Assembly (NCBI RefSeq): GCF_002003665.1
Contig: NZ_JATM01000001.1
Span: 606,914-670,913 of the forward strand
Source: Bombella intestini
GTDB lineage: Bacteria > Pseudomonadota > Alphaproteobacteria > Acetobacterales > Acetobacteraceae
Reading direction: 5' to 3'
Length of the DNA: 64,000 bases
A program made the position numbers and the translations under genes. Positions 50,346 through 58,835 of the stretch are shown in pieces. Under the pieces are notes generated by a model, which saw only the letters and a list, made by a program, of their open reading frames with translations, did no database searches and had not been told where the DNA came from. The number at the start of each line of letters is the position of its first letter. Position 1 is the first letter of the stretch.

Positions 50346-51209
50346 ATGTCAGACCGCACACAACATGATTACTTCTTAAAACAAGTAAGAGCGAGGAGCC
50401 GACAGCCGGAAGATGGACGTCATCTGGAAGAAAACTCTCGACAGGGACTGTCCACTCGACCGTCATGCTCCCTAGCTCCAAAACCTGAGGATGGCCTGAC
50501 TACGGGAGATCGTAAGTTCGTCTATGACAACGAGGGGGGTGACCCAAGTCATCAGTTGAATGGTTATTACCCTGGCGGTCCTTCCTCTGGCGTAACAGTC
50601 GGCCATGGTGTGGACCTAGCGCAGCATACACGGGAGGAATTCAAGAAAGCCGTCAGAGCCGCAAAAGATGTTCCTGAGGAGTTGCGTACGAGAGTAGAGA
50701 AGGTACTCGACAGAATACCAGATATCCTTTTTGCGGCAGGCCATGATCATAAGGGGCTTCATGGCCAAAAAGCAGGTAAATATATGCTCTCCACAGAACA
50801 TTCTCTTGGTCTCAGTCCAGACGAAGTGGACTGTCTGTCCAATATCACCTTCAATCAAATTACGAACAAGGCCCAAAAACGGTTTGACAGAAATAGTCAG
50901 GTTCCTCACGCCTTCGATGACCTGTCTGAGCCTGTCAAGACGGTCCTAGTAGATCTGTCTTATGTCATGGGACCAAACTTTGGACACCCCAACGACAAGC
51001 AGCAGAAACGAGATCTCTATCAGGAACTTCTCGAAGGGGAGATCACTAAAGCGGCCGACGACATAGAACGCTACTTCCCGGGCATCATTGGGAAGCAAAG
51101 GGCTAAAAACGATGTGCAGGTCCTCAGAGGCGATACCAGTCTTCTAACAAAAGAATCAGGAGAAAACGCATGCATTGCACCGTCCTTCGTTCCAAAACGC
51201 TCCTTGTAA
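50346..51209 (+). CDS. Pesticin-like muramidase (putative antibacterial effector)
   Basis: A 287-residue protein with no signal peptide. Residues ~55-250 look like a T4-lysozyme/pesticin-type domain: the catalytic Glu63 in YDNEGG, then SSGVTVGHGVDLAQHT with Thr84 and Asp90. The Glu-Thr-Asp spacing (21 and 6) is close to that of pesticin. Such enzymes cut peptidoglycan. The ~50-residue N-terminal segment is polar and unassigned; the C-terminal tail is basic (VPKRSL). The gene overlaps the next by 40 bp. Lack of a Sec signal, an inhibitor gene and a nearby T4SS suggest an effector; this is inferred. Confidence 0.75.
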   Translation: MSDRTQHDYFLKQVRARSRQPEDGRHLEENSRQGLSTRPSCSLAPKPEDGLTTGDRKFVYDNEGGDPSHQLNGYYPGGPSSGVTVGHGVDLAQHTREEFKKAVRAAKDVPEELRTRVEKVLDRIPDILFAAGHDHKGLHGQKAGKYMLSTEHSLGLSPDEVDCLSNITFNQITNKAQKRFDRNSQVPHAFDDLSEPVKTVLVDLSYVMGPNFGHPNDKQQKRDLYQELLEGEITKAADDIERYFPGIIGKQRAKNDVQVLRGDTSLLTKESGENACIAPSFVPKRSL

Positions 51210-51862
51210 TAACCGCTCTTCTTGCCTTGACCAATGTCACGGCAGGAGCTTCAGACACACAGGTCTCATGTCGTTTTGAACATCCAGACCACATGCGCGA
51301 CAGACTCATTAAAAAAAAAATAGAACCTAATTCAACAGATATTCTAGATTATCCTCAATATGTCCGTGTATTAGAATACACTGATAAAAAAACCAACGTC
51401 AGGTTTATGGAATGCGAAGAGAGTTTCAAAAAATCTGCCAGGTTCCGTGCTCTCAACAAGAAACTTCAATCATATCTGATAGAAAACTACAAAGCATCAA
51501 TCTCTGGCGTTAATATTGAAGGCGGCGATTTGCGTAAGGGTGATTTCCTGATGTTCTCATCATGCCAGCCTCACGCCTGTGTCACTAATGTCCATACCGA
51601 TATCTTCGACAAGGATGGGAACATGGTCAGCGTGATCCTCTACCAGTATCCATCCGACGCCGAAGGTGGAGCAGCAGGACAAGCCTTTGCCGACGTGCTG
51701 AGGGGTAAACATTCCATAAACTACTACCCCCTTGAAGCTTGGATCTTCATCCGCAAGGGGTATGAGACACCGGGACTACGCAGCTTCATCGAAGATGCCG
51801 TTCCTTATTTCAGGCAAAATAGTCAAACGACAATCCTTGATGTGCATGATATCTCGGACTGA
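51170..51862 (+). CDS. Secreted Ivy-family lysozyme inhibitor (putative immunity protein)
   Basis: A 230-residue protein with a signal peptide (about residues 1-26). The loop SSCQPHACVTNV (Cys132-Cys137) matches the CKPHDC active-site loop of Ivy, the inhibitor of vertebrate-type lysozymes, and is followed by the typical strand segment HTDIFDKDGNMVSVI. It is longer than E. coli Ivy, with an N-terminal region of ~75 extra residues. It should sit in the periplasm, where it could block a muramidase. It starts inside the muramidase gene with AGGAG upstream, so the two are co-expressed. Confidence 0.75.
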   Translation: MHCTVLRSKTLLVITALLALTNVTAGASDTQVSCRFEHPDHMRDRLIKKKIEPNSTDILDYPQYVRVLEYTDKKTNVRFMECEESFKKSARFRALNKKLQSYLIENYKASISGVNIEGGDLRKGDFLMFSSCQPHACVTNVHTDIFDKDGNMVSVILYQYPSDAEGGAAGQAFADVLRGKHSINYYPLEAWIFIRKGYETPGLRSFIEDAVPYFRQNSQTTILDVHDISD

Positions 51863-51898
51863 CAATCACGAGACCACTGTTGAGCACCACCACAACGG

Positions 51899-51950
51899 AA
51901 GCCGGTCACGCCACCGGGAAAGATATTTTCCTCCGGTAACGGACCGGCTT
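51899..51950. terminator. Hairpin between the inhibitor gene and virD4
   Basis: AAGCCGGTC (51899-51907) pairs with GACCGGCTT (51942-51950), with an inner ACCGG/CCGGT helix. It lies between two convergent genes. The flanking T runs are weak. Confidence 0.6.
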
Positions 51951-51958
51951 TCACCATG

Positions 51959-53791
51959 TCACCCTAAAGATTTTCCAAACCTACTGGCCGCAATCTTTTC
52001 CTTGATTTCCGGACGCCTGAAATAGATGGGCACGCCACACCGCAAGGGACTAGCCCCCCGCACGACAACAAACGCCTCATCAACACGGGTATTGTTCAGC
52101 AGCTCCTCACGACGAATGAGCGGGCGGCTCATTTCACTGTAACTGACATTCGTTCCATGGGACCTGCCGCCACCCCCCAGCCCTTTGCTGGAGCTACCCT
52201 TGTTACTACCGCCTGATGTCGCCACGACGCCGTAATTCCCGAACGTCTCTTCCAGCTCCTTAGCGGTTTCAAGGTCAGAAATGGCCACATACGTGCGGTG
52301 CACCGCCGCATCATACCAAGCCCTCTTCCCCTCACGCCCCCACTGTTCTTCAAGCTGGCCGACGGACTGATACAGGAGGCGCAACGTTATGCCATATTTC
52401 CGCCCCGCATCACGGGCTGTCGCCATAATACGCATGGGCCCAAGGCGGGCCACTTCATCCAGCAGAAACAGCACGCGGTTTTGGATCCGGCCATCCGCCT
52501 CATAAACAGAATTGAGCAACGCCCCTACGATGGTACGGCCAATTTCAGGCGTGTTTTCCAGCGCACGCAGGGGCAGTTGAACAAAAACATCCATCCCGCC
52601 ATTCATGATATCTGACGACCGAAAACTGTTACCAGATACCAGCTCGGCAAACGCCGGGTTTGACAGCCACGACGTCTTATCATCCGCACTGCCATACACC
52701 CCTGAAAATGTCTCTTCCACAAGTCCCATGACAGCTCCTGCTATCTGACGGGCGTAGGTAGAGGCACTGGTCTCATGAATGATCTTCAGAAGGGCCCGCA
52801 CGTCATCCTGTGGCATGCTAAGGCCACTGCGAAGCGTACGCAGCGTTTTCTGCTCCGCTGGCAGGTCTGGATCATACAGCATATGCGCCAGAAGGCATGT
52901 TATCAGGTTGCGTCCCTGCCGGTCGAAGAAATCACTGTTGGAATCCTTCTTGCCTCCACCACTCTCCCGACATATCCAAGACACAACATCCTGAATGTTC
53001 GTGATGGCCTCCGGGGAATTGATGTCGATCCAATCAAGGACATTGAAACCTATTCCCCCACCCAGGTTCAGTTCATGAACCTGATGGCCAAGCGACTCCC
53101 TGAATGGCCTCAGCATCGGCCCCAGTTCCGTACTGGGATCAAGCACGACCACGGACCCAGTCCACATCGTTAGCGTAGTGACTGCCGAGGTTGACTTAAA
53201 GGACCCCGGCCCGGCGAAAACCAAACTATGCGTTGAGCCACTCTCACATGGATCAATCAGAAGCGGTGCATGTCCCCCCATTCCCCACGTTTTGGAATCC
53301 TTAGGCATAAACGGCAACCGTGCTCCCTTATCCTCATCCACACGGTAGGCCTCCCCAACGACAACACCACCATATTCGGGAGACGGCCCGGGGAAGAGCA
53401 TCCGAGCGAATTTCATGGTCATCCATTCCGCATGGCCATGATTTCCCGTCACACCCCTGACAGACGCCCGCACGCCACCGCCAGACAGGGAAGAACGCCG
53501 GAACAGCTGGGCCATGCTGCGGCGGGCAGCAGCAGCGATGACCACAGCCATCACTAGGATGGCGGTGCCGCCTGCTCCCGCCCCGATCTTCAGCCAGTGC
53601 ACGACGACCGGATTGTCCCGCCCATAATAGAGATAGAGCCACCATTGATAGAATGGATAATCAAACGAGCTGAACAGCCCCGTCCCTGCAAGAAAGACAA
53701 GGGAAGCAACAACCGTCCATCCCGCAAATGCCAGCACGATGCCAACTATGAGCCGGACGGTCATCACAGGAGACCAGTTTGCGAAAGCCAT
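51959..53791 (-). CDS. virD4: Type IV secretion coupling protein VirD4 (TraG-like)
   Basis: Substrate-recruiting ATPase of the T4SS inner membrane. It has two N-terminal membrane segments (within the first ~85 residues), HSLVFAGPGSFKSTSAV as the Walker A region, VVVLDPSTELG, and VLFLLDEVARLGPMRIMATA with QSVGQLEEQWG. Its 610 residues fit the family. The P-loop reads GPGSFKST, unlike the usual GxxGSGKG of VirD4, though the Lys-Ser is kept. It is the last gene of the operon, 13 bp after virB11. A VirD4 implies protein or DNA substrates are chosen. Confidence 0.92.
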   Translation of the reverse strand: MAFANWSPVMTVRLIVGIVLAFAGWTVVASLVFLAGTGLFSSFDYPFYQWWLYLYYGRDNPVVVHWLKIGAGAGGTAILVMAVVIAAAARRSMAQLFRRSSLSGGGVRASVRGVTGNHGHAEWMTMKFARMLFPGPSPEYGGVVVGEAYRVDEDKGARLPFMPKDSKTWGMGGHAPLLIDPCESGSTHSLVFAGPGSFKSTSAVTTLTMWTGSVVVLDPSTELGPMLRPFRESLGHQVHELNLGGGIGFNVLDWIDINSPEAITNIQDVVSWICRESGGGKKDSNSDFFDRQGRNLITCLLAHMLYDPDLPAEQKTLRTLRSGLSMPQDDVRALLKIIHETSASTYARQIAGAVMGLVEETFSGVYGSADDKTSWLSNPAFAELVSGNSFRSSDIMNGGMDVFVQLPLRALENTPEIGRTIVGALLNSVYEADGRIQNRVLFLLDEVARLGPMRIMATARDAGRKYGITLRLLYQSVGQLEEQWGREGKRAWYDAAVHRTYVAISDLETAKELEETFGNYGVVATSGGSNKGSSSKGLGGGGRSHGTNVSYSEMSRPLIRREELLNNTRVDEAFVVVRGASPLRCGVPIYFRRPEIKEKIAASRFGKSLG

Positions 53792-53804
53792 GCCCTATCT
53801 CCCT

Positions 53805-54851
53805 TCAGTACCGTGTCAGCAGATCGGCCACGGTCTCTTTGTTGCGGCGTGCATCAGCAGCGAGCCAGACCTCTCCGATGGAATAGACCTCACCCGTCGT
53901 TTCAAAAGGCACGATCACATCAATGGCCGATGACAGCATGTCCACGAGGGTCTTGTCCTCAAGGGCCGCCCCCTGCGGCGACCCCTTGATGAGTGAAAAC
54001 AGCTTCTTGAAGGCCTGAACCGGATTGGCCCCGTGAATGGTGGAGATGGAACCCGGATGACCGGAAACAACCTCATTAAGGTATGTCCATGCCGCATCAT
54101 CACGCATTTCGCCCAGCAGGATACGGTCAGGCCTCATGCGGAGACTGGCATGCAGGAGGTCTTCCGCACTGACGGAATTAATGCCTGTCCCTGATTTTGA
54201 ATAAAGCAGTCGCACATGGTTCGGGTGCGGAATGATGAGTTCCGGTGTATCCTCAATCGTGATCGGCCGCTCATGAAGTGGTATTGCCGAGATGAGCGTC
54301 CGGCTCATCGTGGTCTTGCCAGAACCCGTGGCCCCACACAGCAGCATGGTCAGACGGTTGCGTACACAGGCCGCTAGAAATGCCTCCAAATCTCCGCTGT
54401 CATAATAACCCAGAACTTCTTCATGCCGCCTTTCTTCGGCTTCCGTCCTGTTCTGCCAGCGGTTCCATCGTGAAATATCATACCGTTTCGTCACTGAAGC
54501 GAGTTCAGCCACCCTGTTACTCGGCCGGCGAATGGTTAGACTGACTGTCCTAGCCGGTACCGATGGAGGCAGGCATATCTGAAGACGTTCACCACCGGGC
54601 AGTTCCGTTGAGCACAACGGGTGCCGCTCCCCTACATCCTGTTTGCGCAGTGCCCCGGCCAGAATAGCGATGTCTTCCAAGTCCTCATATGAGAGTGGAA
54701 TCTCGTACTGGGTGAACGTGCCCCTCTGGCGGACGAACACCTCACCCGGCCTGTTGATGCAGATCTCCTCCGTTGCAGGGTCCTCAAGCCATACCGCCAG
54801 TGGCTTCATCAGCCAGCGGAGCTGGACTGCCGCCTCACTGACCATAGCCAC
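53805..54851 (-). CDS. virB11: T4SS ATPase VirB11
   Basis: Hexameric cytoplasmic traffic ATPase, 348 residues. It has the N-terminal domain with WLEDPATEEICINRPGEVFV, the Walker A LLCGATGSGKTTMSR (near 170-178), the Asp box ITIEDTPELI, Walker B RILLGEMRDDAA and the His box SGHPGSISTIHGANP. It powers pilus assembly and switches to secretion with VirD4. It overlaps virB10 by 17 bp. Confidence 0.95.
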   Translation of the reverse strand: MAMVSEAAVQLRWLMKPLAVWLEDPATEEICINRPGEVFVRQRGTFTQYEIPLSYEDLEDIAILAGALRKQDVGERHPLCSTELPGGERLQICLPPSVPARTVSLTIRRPSNRVAELASVTKRYDISRWNRWQNRTEAEERRHEEVLGYYDSGDLEAFLAACVRNRLTMLLCGATGSGKTTMSRTLISAIPLHERPITIEDTPELIIPHPNHVRLLYSKSGTGINSVSAEDLLHASLRMRPDRILLGEMRDDAAWTYLNEVVSGHPGSISTIHGANPVQAFKKLFSLIKGSPQGAALEDKTLVDMLSSAIDVIVPFETTGEVYSIGEVWLAADARRNKETVADLLTRY

Positions 54852-55989
54852 CTGCCGTTGTCCGCAGCTCGTAAATTCCCGAGAAATCTAGGTCACGCGC
54901 CACAAAGATCGCCACGGTCTTGCCCTGAGACTTCTCACCCGTGGGCTGGATATTGAGACCGGCCTGAAGTGCGGAGTTCGCAACCGTCTGTCCGTTCGAC
55001 TGGAACGAATTAAAATAGGAGCCGCCACTGCTGCCGGAGGCACCAATGCGTGACGCCGCCTCCACGCCGACATCAAGCGCACCCTGAATCACGCTGAGGA
55101 GAATGGCACTGCCAAAACGCTTCCACCAGTGATTGTTCACCGTCACGCCGATACCACTTTGCCCGAGTTCATCCGTAGCCGGCGAATCAAGCTCGATGAC
55201 GCTATGCTCAGGTGTTTCGGCACGATCCCACACGACGAAAACTCGATCCTCACCCTGCAACAGGCCGTGCTGCATTTCGCCCGTCACAAGAGTTCCCTTG
55301 TCGAGCAACACAACATTGCCTGTCGTGCTGCGGATATCCATCGGGACCACGCATTTCGTATAGCCTGCCAGCTGGGTATTCAGGCGAGTCTGCAAAATGC
55401 AGGGAATGATCGTCCCCTTCGTGATGAGAAAATCCGGATGCGGAAGCATGTGCGCCCGCGCGCCTGCAAGAAGGGTCGGCTTCAGATTGGCGGCCAAGGG
55501 GCTGCCCTCTGCTTCACCTGCCGGCTTCTGGAACTGTCCATCTGAACCCGGCCCCTGCTGTCCACCCCCACCCACGACCGACGGAGCAGAAGCAGGCGCA
55601 GAAGCAGCCCCTCCCGCTTCGCCTGATACCGCAAAAATCGGACTTTCAGCCGGGTTCATTTCATGACGGGTCGAGCGGGGAGTTACCAGAGGCATCCGCT
55701 GCAACTGGGGCTGAACAGGCATGGGCACGGGCGGTGGCGGCGGGGCTGGTGGGGCACTACGCAGGTGGTACCCGGGCGACACCGTGGCCCGCTGAACAGC
55801 CACCTGCTCAGTCTTCTTCGGTCCATCGCCAGCTCGCAGCCAGACGAAACCCAGCATAACCACCGCCACTAGGGCGGCGATGCCTACCTTCTGCCACGAT
55901 GTCAGTTCCCGACGGGTCTCATCGGAAACCATGGAACCACCCTGATTGATGGATTCAGGGCTGTCATGATTGTCTTGCTTGTCGCTCAT
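54835..55989 (-). CDS. virB10: T4SS channel protein VirB10
   Basis: Spans both membranes and forms the outer-membrane cap. The 384 residues have a cytoplasmic N-terminus, one membrane segment (about 33-50), a Pro-rich periplasmic linker (VPMPVQPQLQRMPLV) and a C-terminal TrbI-type beta-barrel domain with ITKGTIIPCILQTRLNTQLA, LLDKGTLVTGEMQHGLLQGE and RFGSAILLSVIQGALDVG. It overlaps virB9 by 4 bp (ATGA). Confidence 0.95.
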   Translation of the reverse strand: MSDKQDNHDSPESINQGGSMVSDETRRELTSWQKVGIAALVAVVMLGFVWLRAGDGPKKTEQVAVQRATVSPGYHLRSAPPAPPPPPVPMPVQPQLQRMPLVTPRSTRHEMNPAESPIFAVSGEAGGAASAPASAPSVVGGGGQQGPGSDGQFQKPAGEAEGSPLAANLKPTLLAGARAHMLPHPDFLITKGTIIPCILQTRLNTQLAGYTKCVVPMDIRSTTGNVVLLDKGTLVTGEMQHGLLQGEDRVFVVWDRAETPEHSVIELDSPATDELGQSGIGVTVNNHWWKRFGSAILLSVIQGALDVGVEAASRIGASGSSGGSYFNSFQSNGQTVANSALQAGLNIQPTGEKSQGKTVAIFVARDLDFSGIYELRTTAGGYGQ

Positions 55990-56903
55990 TGTGCCCCCTC
56001 CTTCAGCACCCGCCTGACATTCGGGCTAATCGTGTTTGTTCCAGGATTATGACCAACAGGGTCGAACGCCTTGTTAAAAAGGCACAAGACGGTATTGCCA
56101 TCACGCAGACGCCACCGGGGCGCAACATGATCCGCAATAACTAGGGTGCCCCAGCCTGCCGGATCGTTCTTCACGCTGTAATTTGCCGTGGCCTCATGCC
56201 CGTCAGGACCGATGAAGAAAATGGAGGGCAACCGGACATTGCCGGGGAAATGGAACACCGTGACATTGCCGTTGTCCCACATCTCGAACGGAAGCAAAGA
56301 ACGGTCCCCCTGCCCCACATACTTCCAGTTCTTTATGCCAAAGTCGGGGTCTCTGGTTTCACGCTCCATCCGTTCATGCGCCAACTGTGTCTCGAGCTGA
56401 CGAGTACGGGCCTCGACCTCCTCCTGTTCCCGCTTCTTACGGGCGGCGGCCTCGGCCCGGCGTGCGGCAGCCGCATCCCCCGGATAGGTGAACTGGACGC
56501 TGTAATAAATGCCATCAGTCGAATTGGCGAGCGTTTCGGACGGGACGGTGGCCACCTCAAAAACATAACGGCGGGCACGGCCCTGATCATTGCGTGTCAG
56601 GACAATGACCGGCTGGAGACTCAGCCCATTTGTCGCCTTGAAGAACAGATAGCTGCCTGCCGGAGCCGCCTTCAGATGGATGCTGTCACTGACAGCAACC
56701 CGGTCAACAGTCTCGTGCGCTCCGAAACCGACAACCAGCGTTGCACCGACCGATGTCGAAAGATGCACCACCTGATCCGGAACATACGGCACGTACCGCA
56801 TTCTAGTATCATGACGACTGGGCAGTGGGTCCTGCTCCGCATGGGCCGGGACGACAGACAGGCCAGCCACGAGACCCAGAACAACAACGGCAAGACTCTT
56901 CAT
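55986..56903 (-). CDS. virB9: T4SS outer-membrane core protein VirB9
   Basis: Periplasmic core complex protein, 305 residues, with a signal peptide (AHAEQDP near residue 22). It has the N-terminal DTRMRYVPYVPDQVVHLSTS, a middle charged coiled coil (EAAARKKREQEEVEARTRQL) and a C-terminal domain with ISPNVRRVLKEGA at the end. It overlaps virB8 and virB10 by 4 bp each. It assembles with VirB7 and VirB10. Confidence 0.95.
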   Translation of the reverse strand: MKSLAVVVLGLVAGLSVVPAHAEQDPLPSRHDTRMRYVPYVPDQVVHLSTSVGATLVVGFGAHETVDRVAVSDSIHLKAAPAGSYLFFKATNGLSLQPVIVLTRNDQGRARRYVFEVATVPSETLANSTDGIYYSVQFTYPGDAAAARRAEAAARKKREQEEVEARTRQLETQLAHERMERETRDPDFGIKNWKYVGQGDRSLLPFEMWDNGNVTVFHFPGNVRLPSIFFIGPDGHEATANYSVKNDPAGWGTLVIADHVAPRWRLRDGNTVLCLFNKAFDPVGHNPGTNTISPNVRRVLKEGAQ

Positions 56904-57592
56904 TGTACGCCATCCTCTGACGACTGATAGGACGAGATAATCACACCACCCGGGTTGCTCAGACGGGCCTTGGGGGGAATATCCTGCACCTTCATGATCT
57001 GCACCGTTGCGATCCAGGTCGTTTCCACCGGTTTGGCACCCTCCATCGACACCCGCCGCCGGAAACGCACCTGAATGACGTTCCCGCCAATCGGTGCCAT
57101 CGACAGCTCCTCGACATCAATCTGGCCCCTCTGACCCACCGTGACTTGGGGGCTTCTCGGATTGGGGAAATTGAACCAGTTCTGATAGGCGTCCCGCACC
57201 GCATCCGTGCTCATAAGTGATACGGTGTCATAGGCATATTGGGCAGTCGCATAGGTGTAGCCTTCACGAAGCCGCACATACTGCCAGACGGCAGCATTGA
57301 CGACCGCATCATCCATAGTCTTCGGCAGGCGTGACATAGAGATCTCGCTGTCCACGGTTCCATCCGGGCGGACCCAGAGCGGCATCGGAACAAGCTTCTC
57401 CAGCGGGAAAAGAGCCACCACGGACCAGACCAGACCAAGATTGGCCAGCATTGAGAGTGTCAGGCCGACAACAAGAAACTTGTTGATGCGGGTGACGGCC
57501 CGTGCCCGTGCCTCTTGGAACGTCTCGACCTTTTCATAATATTCGGCGAGCTTCTCTTTCGGGACGGGCGGAACAAACAGGTCCTTGCTCAT
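56900..57592 (-). CDS. virB8: T4SS inner-membrane protein VirB8
   Basis: Assembly factor of 230 residues with one N-terminal membrane segment (about 42-64) and a periplasmic NTF2-like domain: VDSEISMSRLPKTMDDAVVN, LREGYTYATAQYAYDTVSL and QVRFRRRVSMEGAKPV. I chose ATG 57592 (MSKDLFVPP), which overlaps the virB7 stop as TGATG; the frame opens at 57643 inside virB7. Confidence 0.93.
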   Translation of the reverse strand: MSKDLFVPPVPKEKLAEYYEKVETFQEARARAVTRINKFLVVGLTLSMLANLGLVWSVVALFPLEKLVPMPLWVRPDGTVDSEISMSRLPKTMDDAVVNAAVWQYVRLREGYTYATAQYAYDTVSLMSTDAVRDAYQNWFNFPNPRSPQVTVGQRGQIDVEELSMAPIGGNVIQVRFRRRVSMEGAKPVETTWIATVQIMKVQDIPPKARLSNPGGVIISSYQSSEDGVQ

Positions 57593-57759
57593 CAGCGGCT
57601 CACCCTTTCCTGTTTCGTCAGCTCCGCCGGCTGCGCTTTCCAATGCCCCGTATTGAGCTGGAAAACAGGCCCCTTACATTTCGAAACCGGATCATGTCCG
57701 CTACAGGCCGCCAGAGCCAGCAGCATGAGAACGACAGACCCTGTTCTGATGTTCAACAT
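57592..57759 (-). CDS. virB7: T4SS lipoprotein VirB7
   Basis: A 55-residue lipoprotein in the canonical VirB7 position between virB6 and virB8. The lipobox is LAAC in VLMLLALAACSG, with Cys near residue 19, followed by a second Cys (SKCKGP) as in VirB7 proteins that bond to VirB9. The start ATG 57759 has GGAG upstream, and its stop overlaps virB8 as TGATG. It is too short for ordinary ORF cut-offs. Confidence 0.85.
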   Translation of the reverse strand: MLNIRTGSVVLMLLALAACSGHDPVSKCKGPVFQLNTGHWKAQPAELTKQERVSR

Positions 57760-57800
57760 CAGGATAACTCCCTTCCCAACTTACAAGTATCCAGTTTTCT

Positions 57801-58721
57801 TTACTTAAACATCCGGCGCGCAATATTGTTCGCCATCCTGCTTCCTGAAGACGAACCTCCAACAACACTACTCATTGCTGACCCAGCCGACCTGACTTCT
57901 ATCCCACCACCAATGATAGCGGCGATGGCAGGAAGAAGATTGACGATAGACGCGCAGATCATCACGAAAATCGTTGCATTGAACAGGGCTCCGGTCGCAA
58001 CGGCTCCCAGTCCCTGCTCGACAAGCTCTTCCACACCAACCTGGCTGAGGTAATGGGTGATGCCCTGCGCAAAGACCATCACGGAGATATCCACCATGGC
58101 CGACAGAAGAATCAGGCCGACCATCTGCCCGATCCATCTTTCCGCAAAGCCACGCGTGGCCTCAAAAAGGAAACCTGCAATCACAAACGGCCCGATGGTC
58201 AGCACGACATCCATCACCACCTGTGCGCAGAGATAGATGGTGAAGACCTCACCGAGCATGAGACCATTACAGGTATCAACTATGGCCAACTTCTGATGAT
58301 CCGAGACCTGCATCACGGAGAGAATGGCCTTGATCGCAGCCGAACTTCCCGAGAGGCTGGCCATGATGTCATCTAGCAGTTCCGGCGTGCTCAGGGCCTG
58401 ACCGGACGTGATGGTGGAAGCAATCCAAGTTGGCAATCCATTGCGGAAGAACTGGACAACGTAAGTGTTATACACACCGGCCTCCAAGATGAAGGCCGAC
58501 ACAAGGGCGACACGAATGATCCGCGTGATGCCACGCCGCACGTCTATGTCCCCACGCATGACAAGAATACCCGTCACGATCACCCACAGGACGATCAGCG
58601 CACTGAAAGGTGCAGCAAGTGCCCCCAGCGTCTTGCTGACAAGCACATTCATCTTGTTATCGAAATCCAGCACGATCTGATCATTAACAACTTCAAAAAT
58701 GTCTCTTGCGTATATCCTCAT
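57801..58721 (-). CDS. virB6: T4SS inner-membrane channel protein VirB6
   Basis: Polytopic membrane protein, 306 residues, with about five to six membrane segments (for example FSALIVLWVIVTGILVM, and a pair in the 155-225 region). It has VWVIVTGILVMRGDIDVRRG and ends in a Ser/Gly-rich tail. It belongs to the TrbL/VirB6 family by position and topology. Its start overlaps a tiny upstream frame. Confidence 0.9.
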   Translation of the reverse strand: MRIYARDIFEVVNDQIVLDFDNKMNVLVSKTLGALAAPFSALIVLWVIVTGILVMRGDIDVRRGITRIIRVALVSAFILEAGVYNTYVVQFFRNGLPTWIASTITSGQALSTPELLDDIMASLSGSSAAIKAILSVMQVSDHQKLAIVDTCNGLMLGEVFTIYLCAQVVMDVVLTIGPFVIAGFLFEATRGFAERWIGQMVGLILLSAMVDISVMVFAQGITHYLSQVGVEELVEQGLGAVATGALFNATIFVMICASIVNLLPAIAAIIGGGIEVRSAGSAMSSVVGGSSSGSRMANNIARRMFK

Positions 58722-58780
58722 CGACCATTCACTCCCCCGATGCCCCCAAGCAGAACCTTCTCACCGTCCGGCCCCATCAT
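58718..58780 (-). CDS. Possible 20-codon frame coupled to virB6
   Basis: ATG 58780 with a GAAGAGGG stretch upstream opens a 20-residue frame (MMGPDGEKVLLGGIGGVNGR) whose stop overlaps the virB6 start as ATGA. It occupies the position where some T4SS operons carry the entry-exclusion lipoprotein EexN, but it has no lipobox. It may serve only translational coupling. Confidence 0.3.
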   Translation of the reverse strand: MMGPDGEKVLLGGIGGVNGR

Positions 58781-58835
58781 CACCCTCTTCACCCAGGCAC
58801 ACCGTGCCTAGACCGAATGTTCCTTTCCCCGGTGG

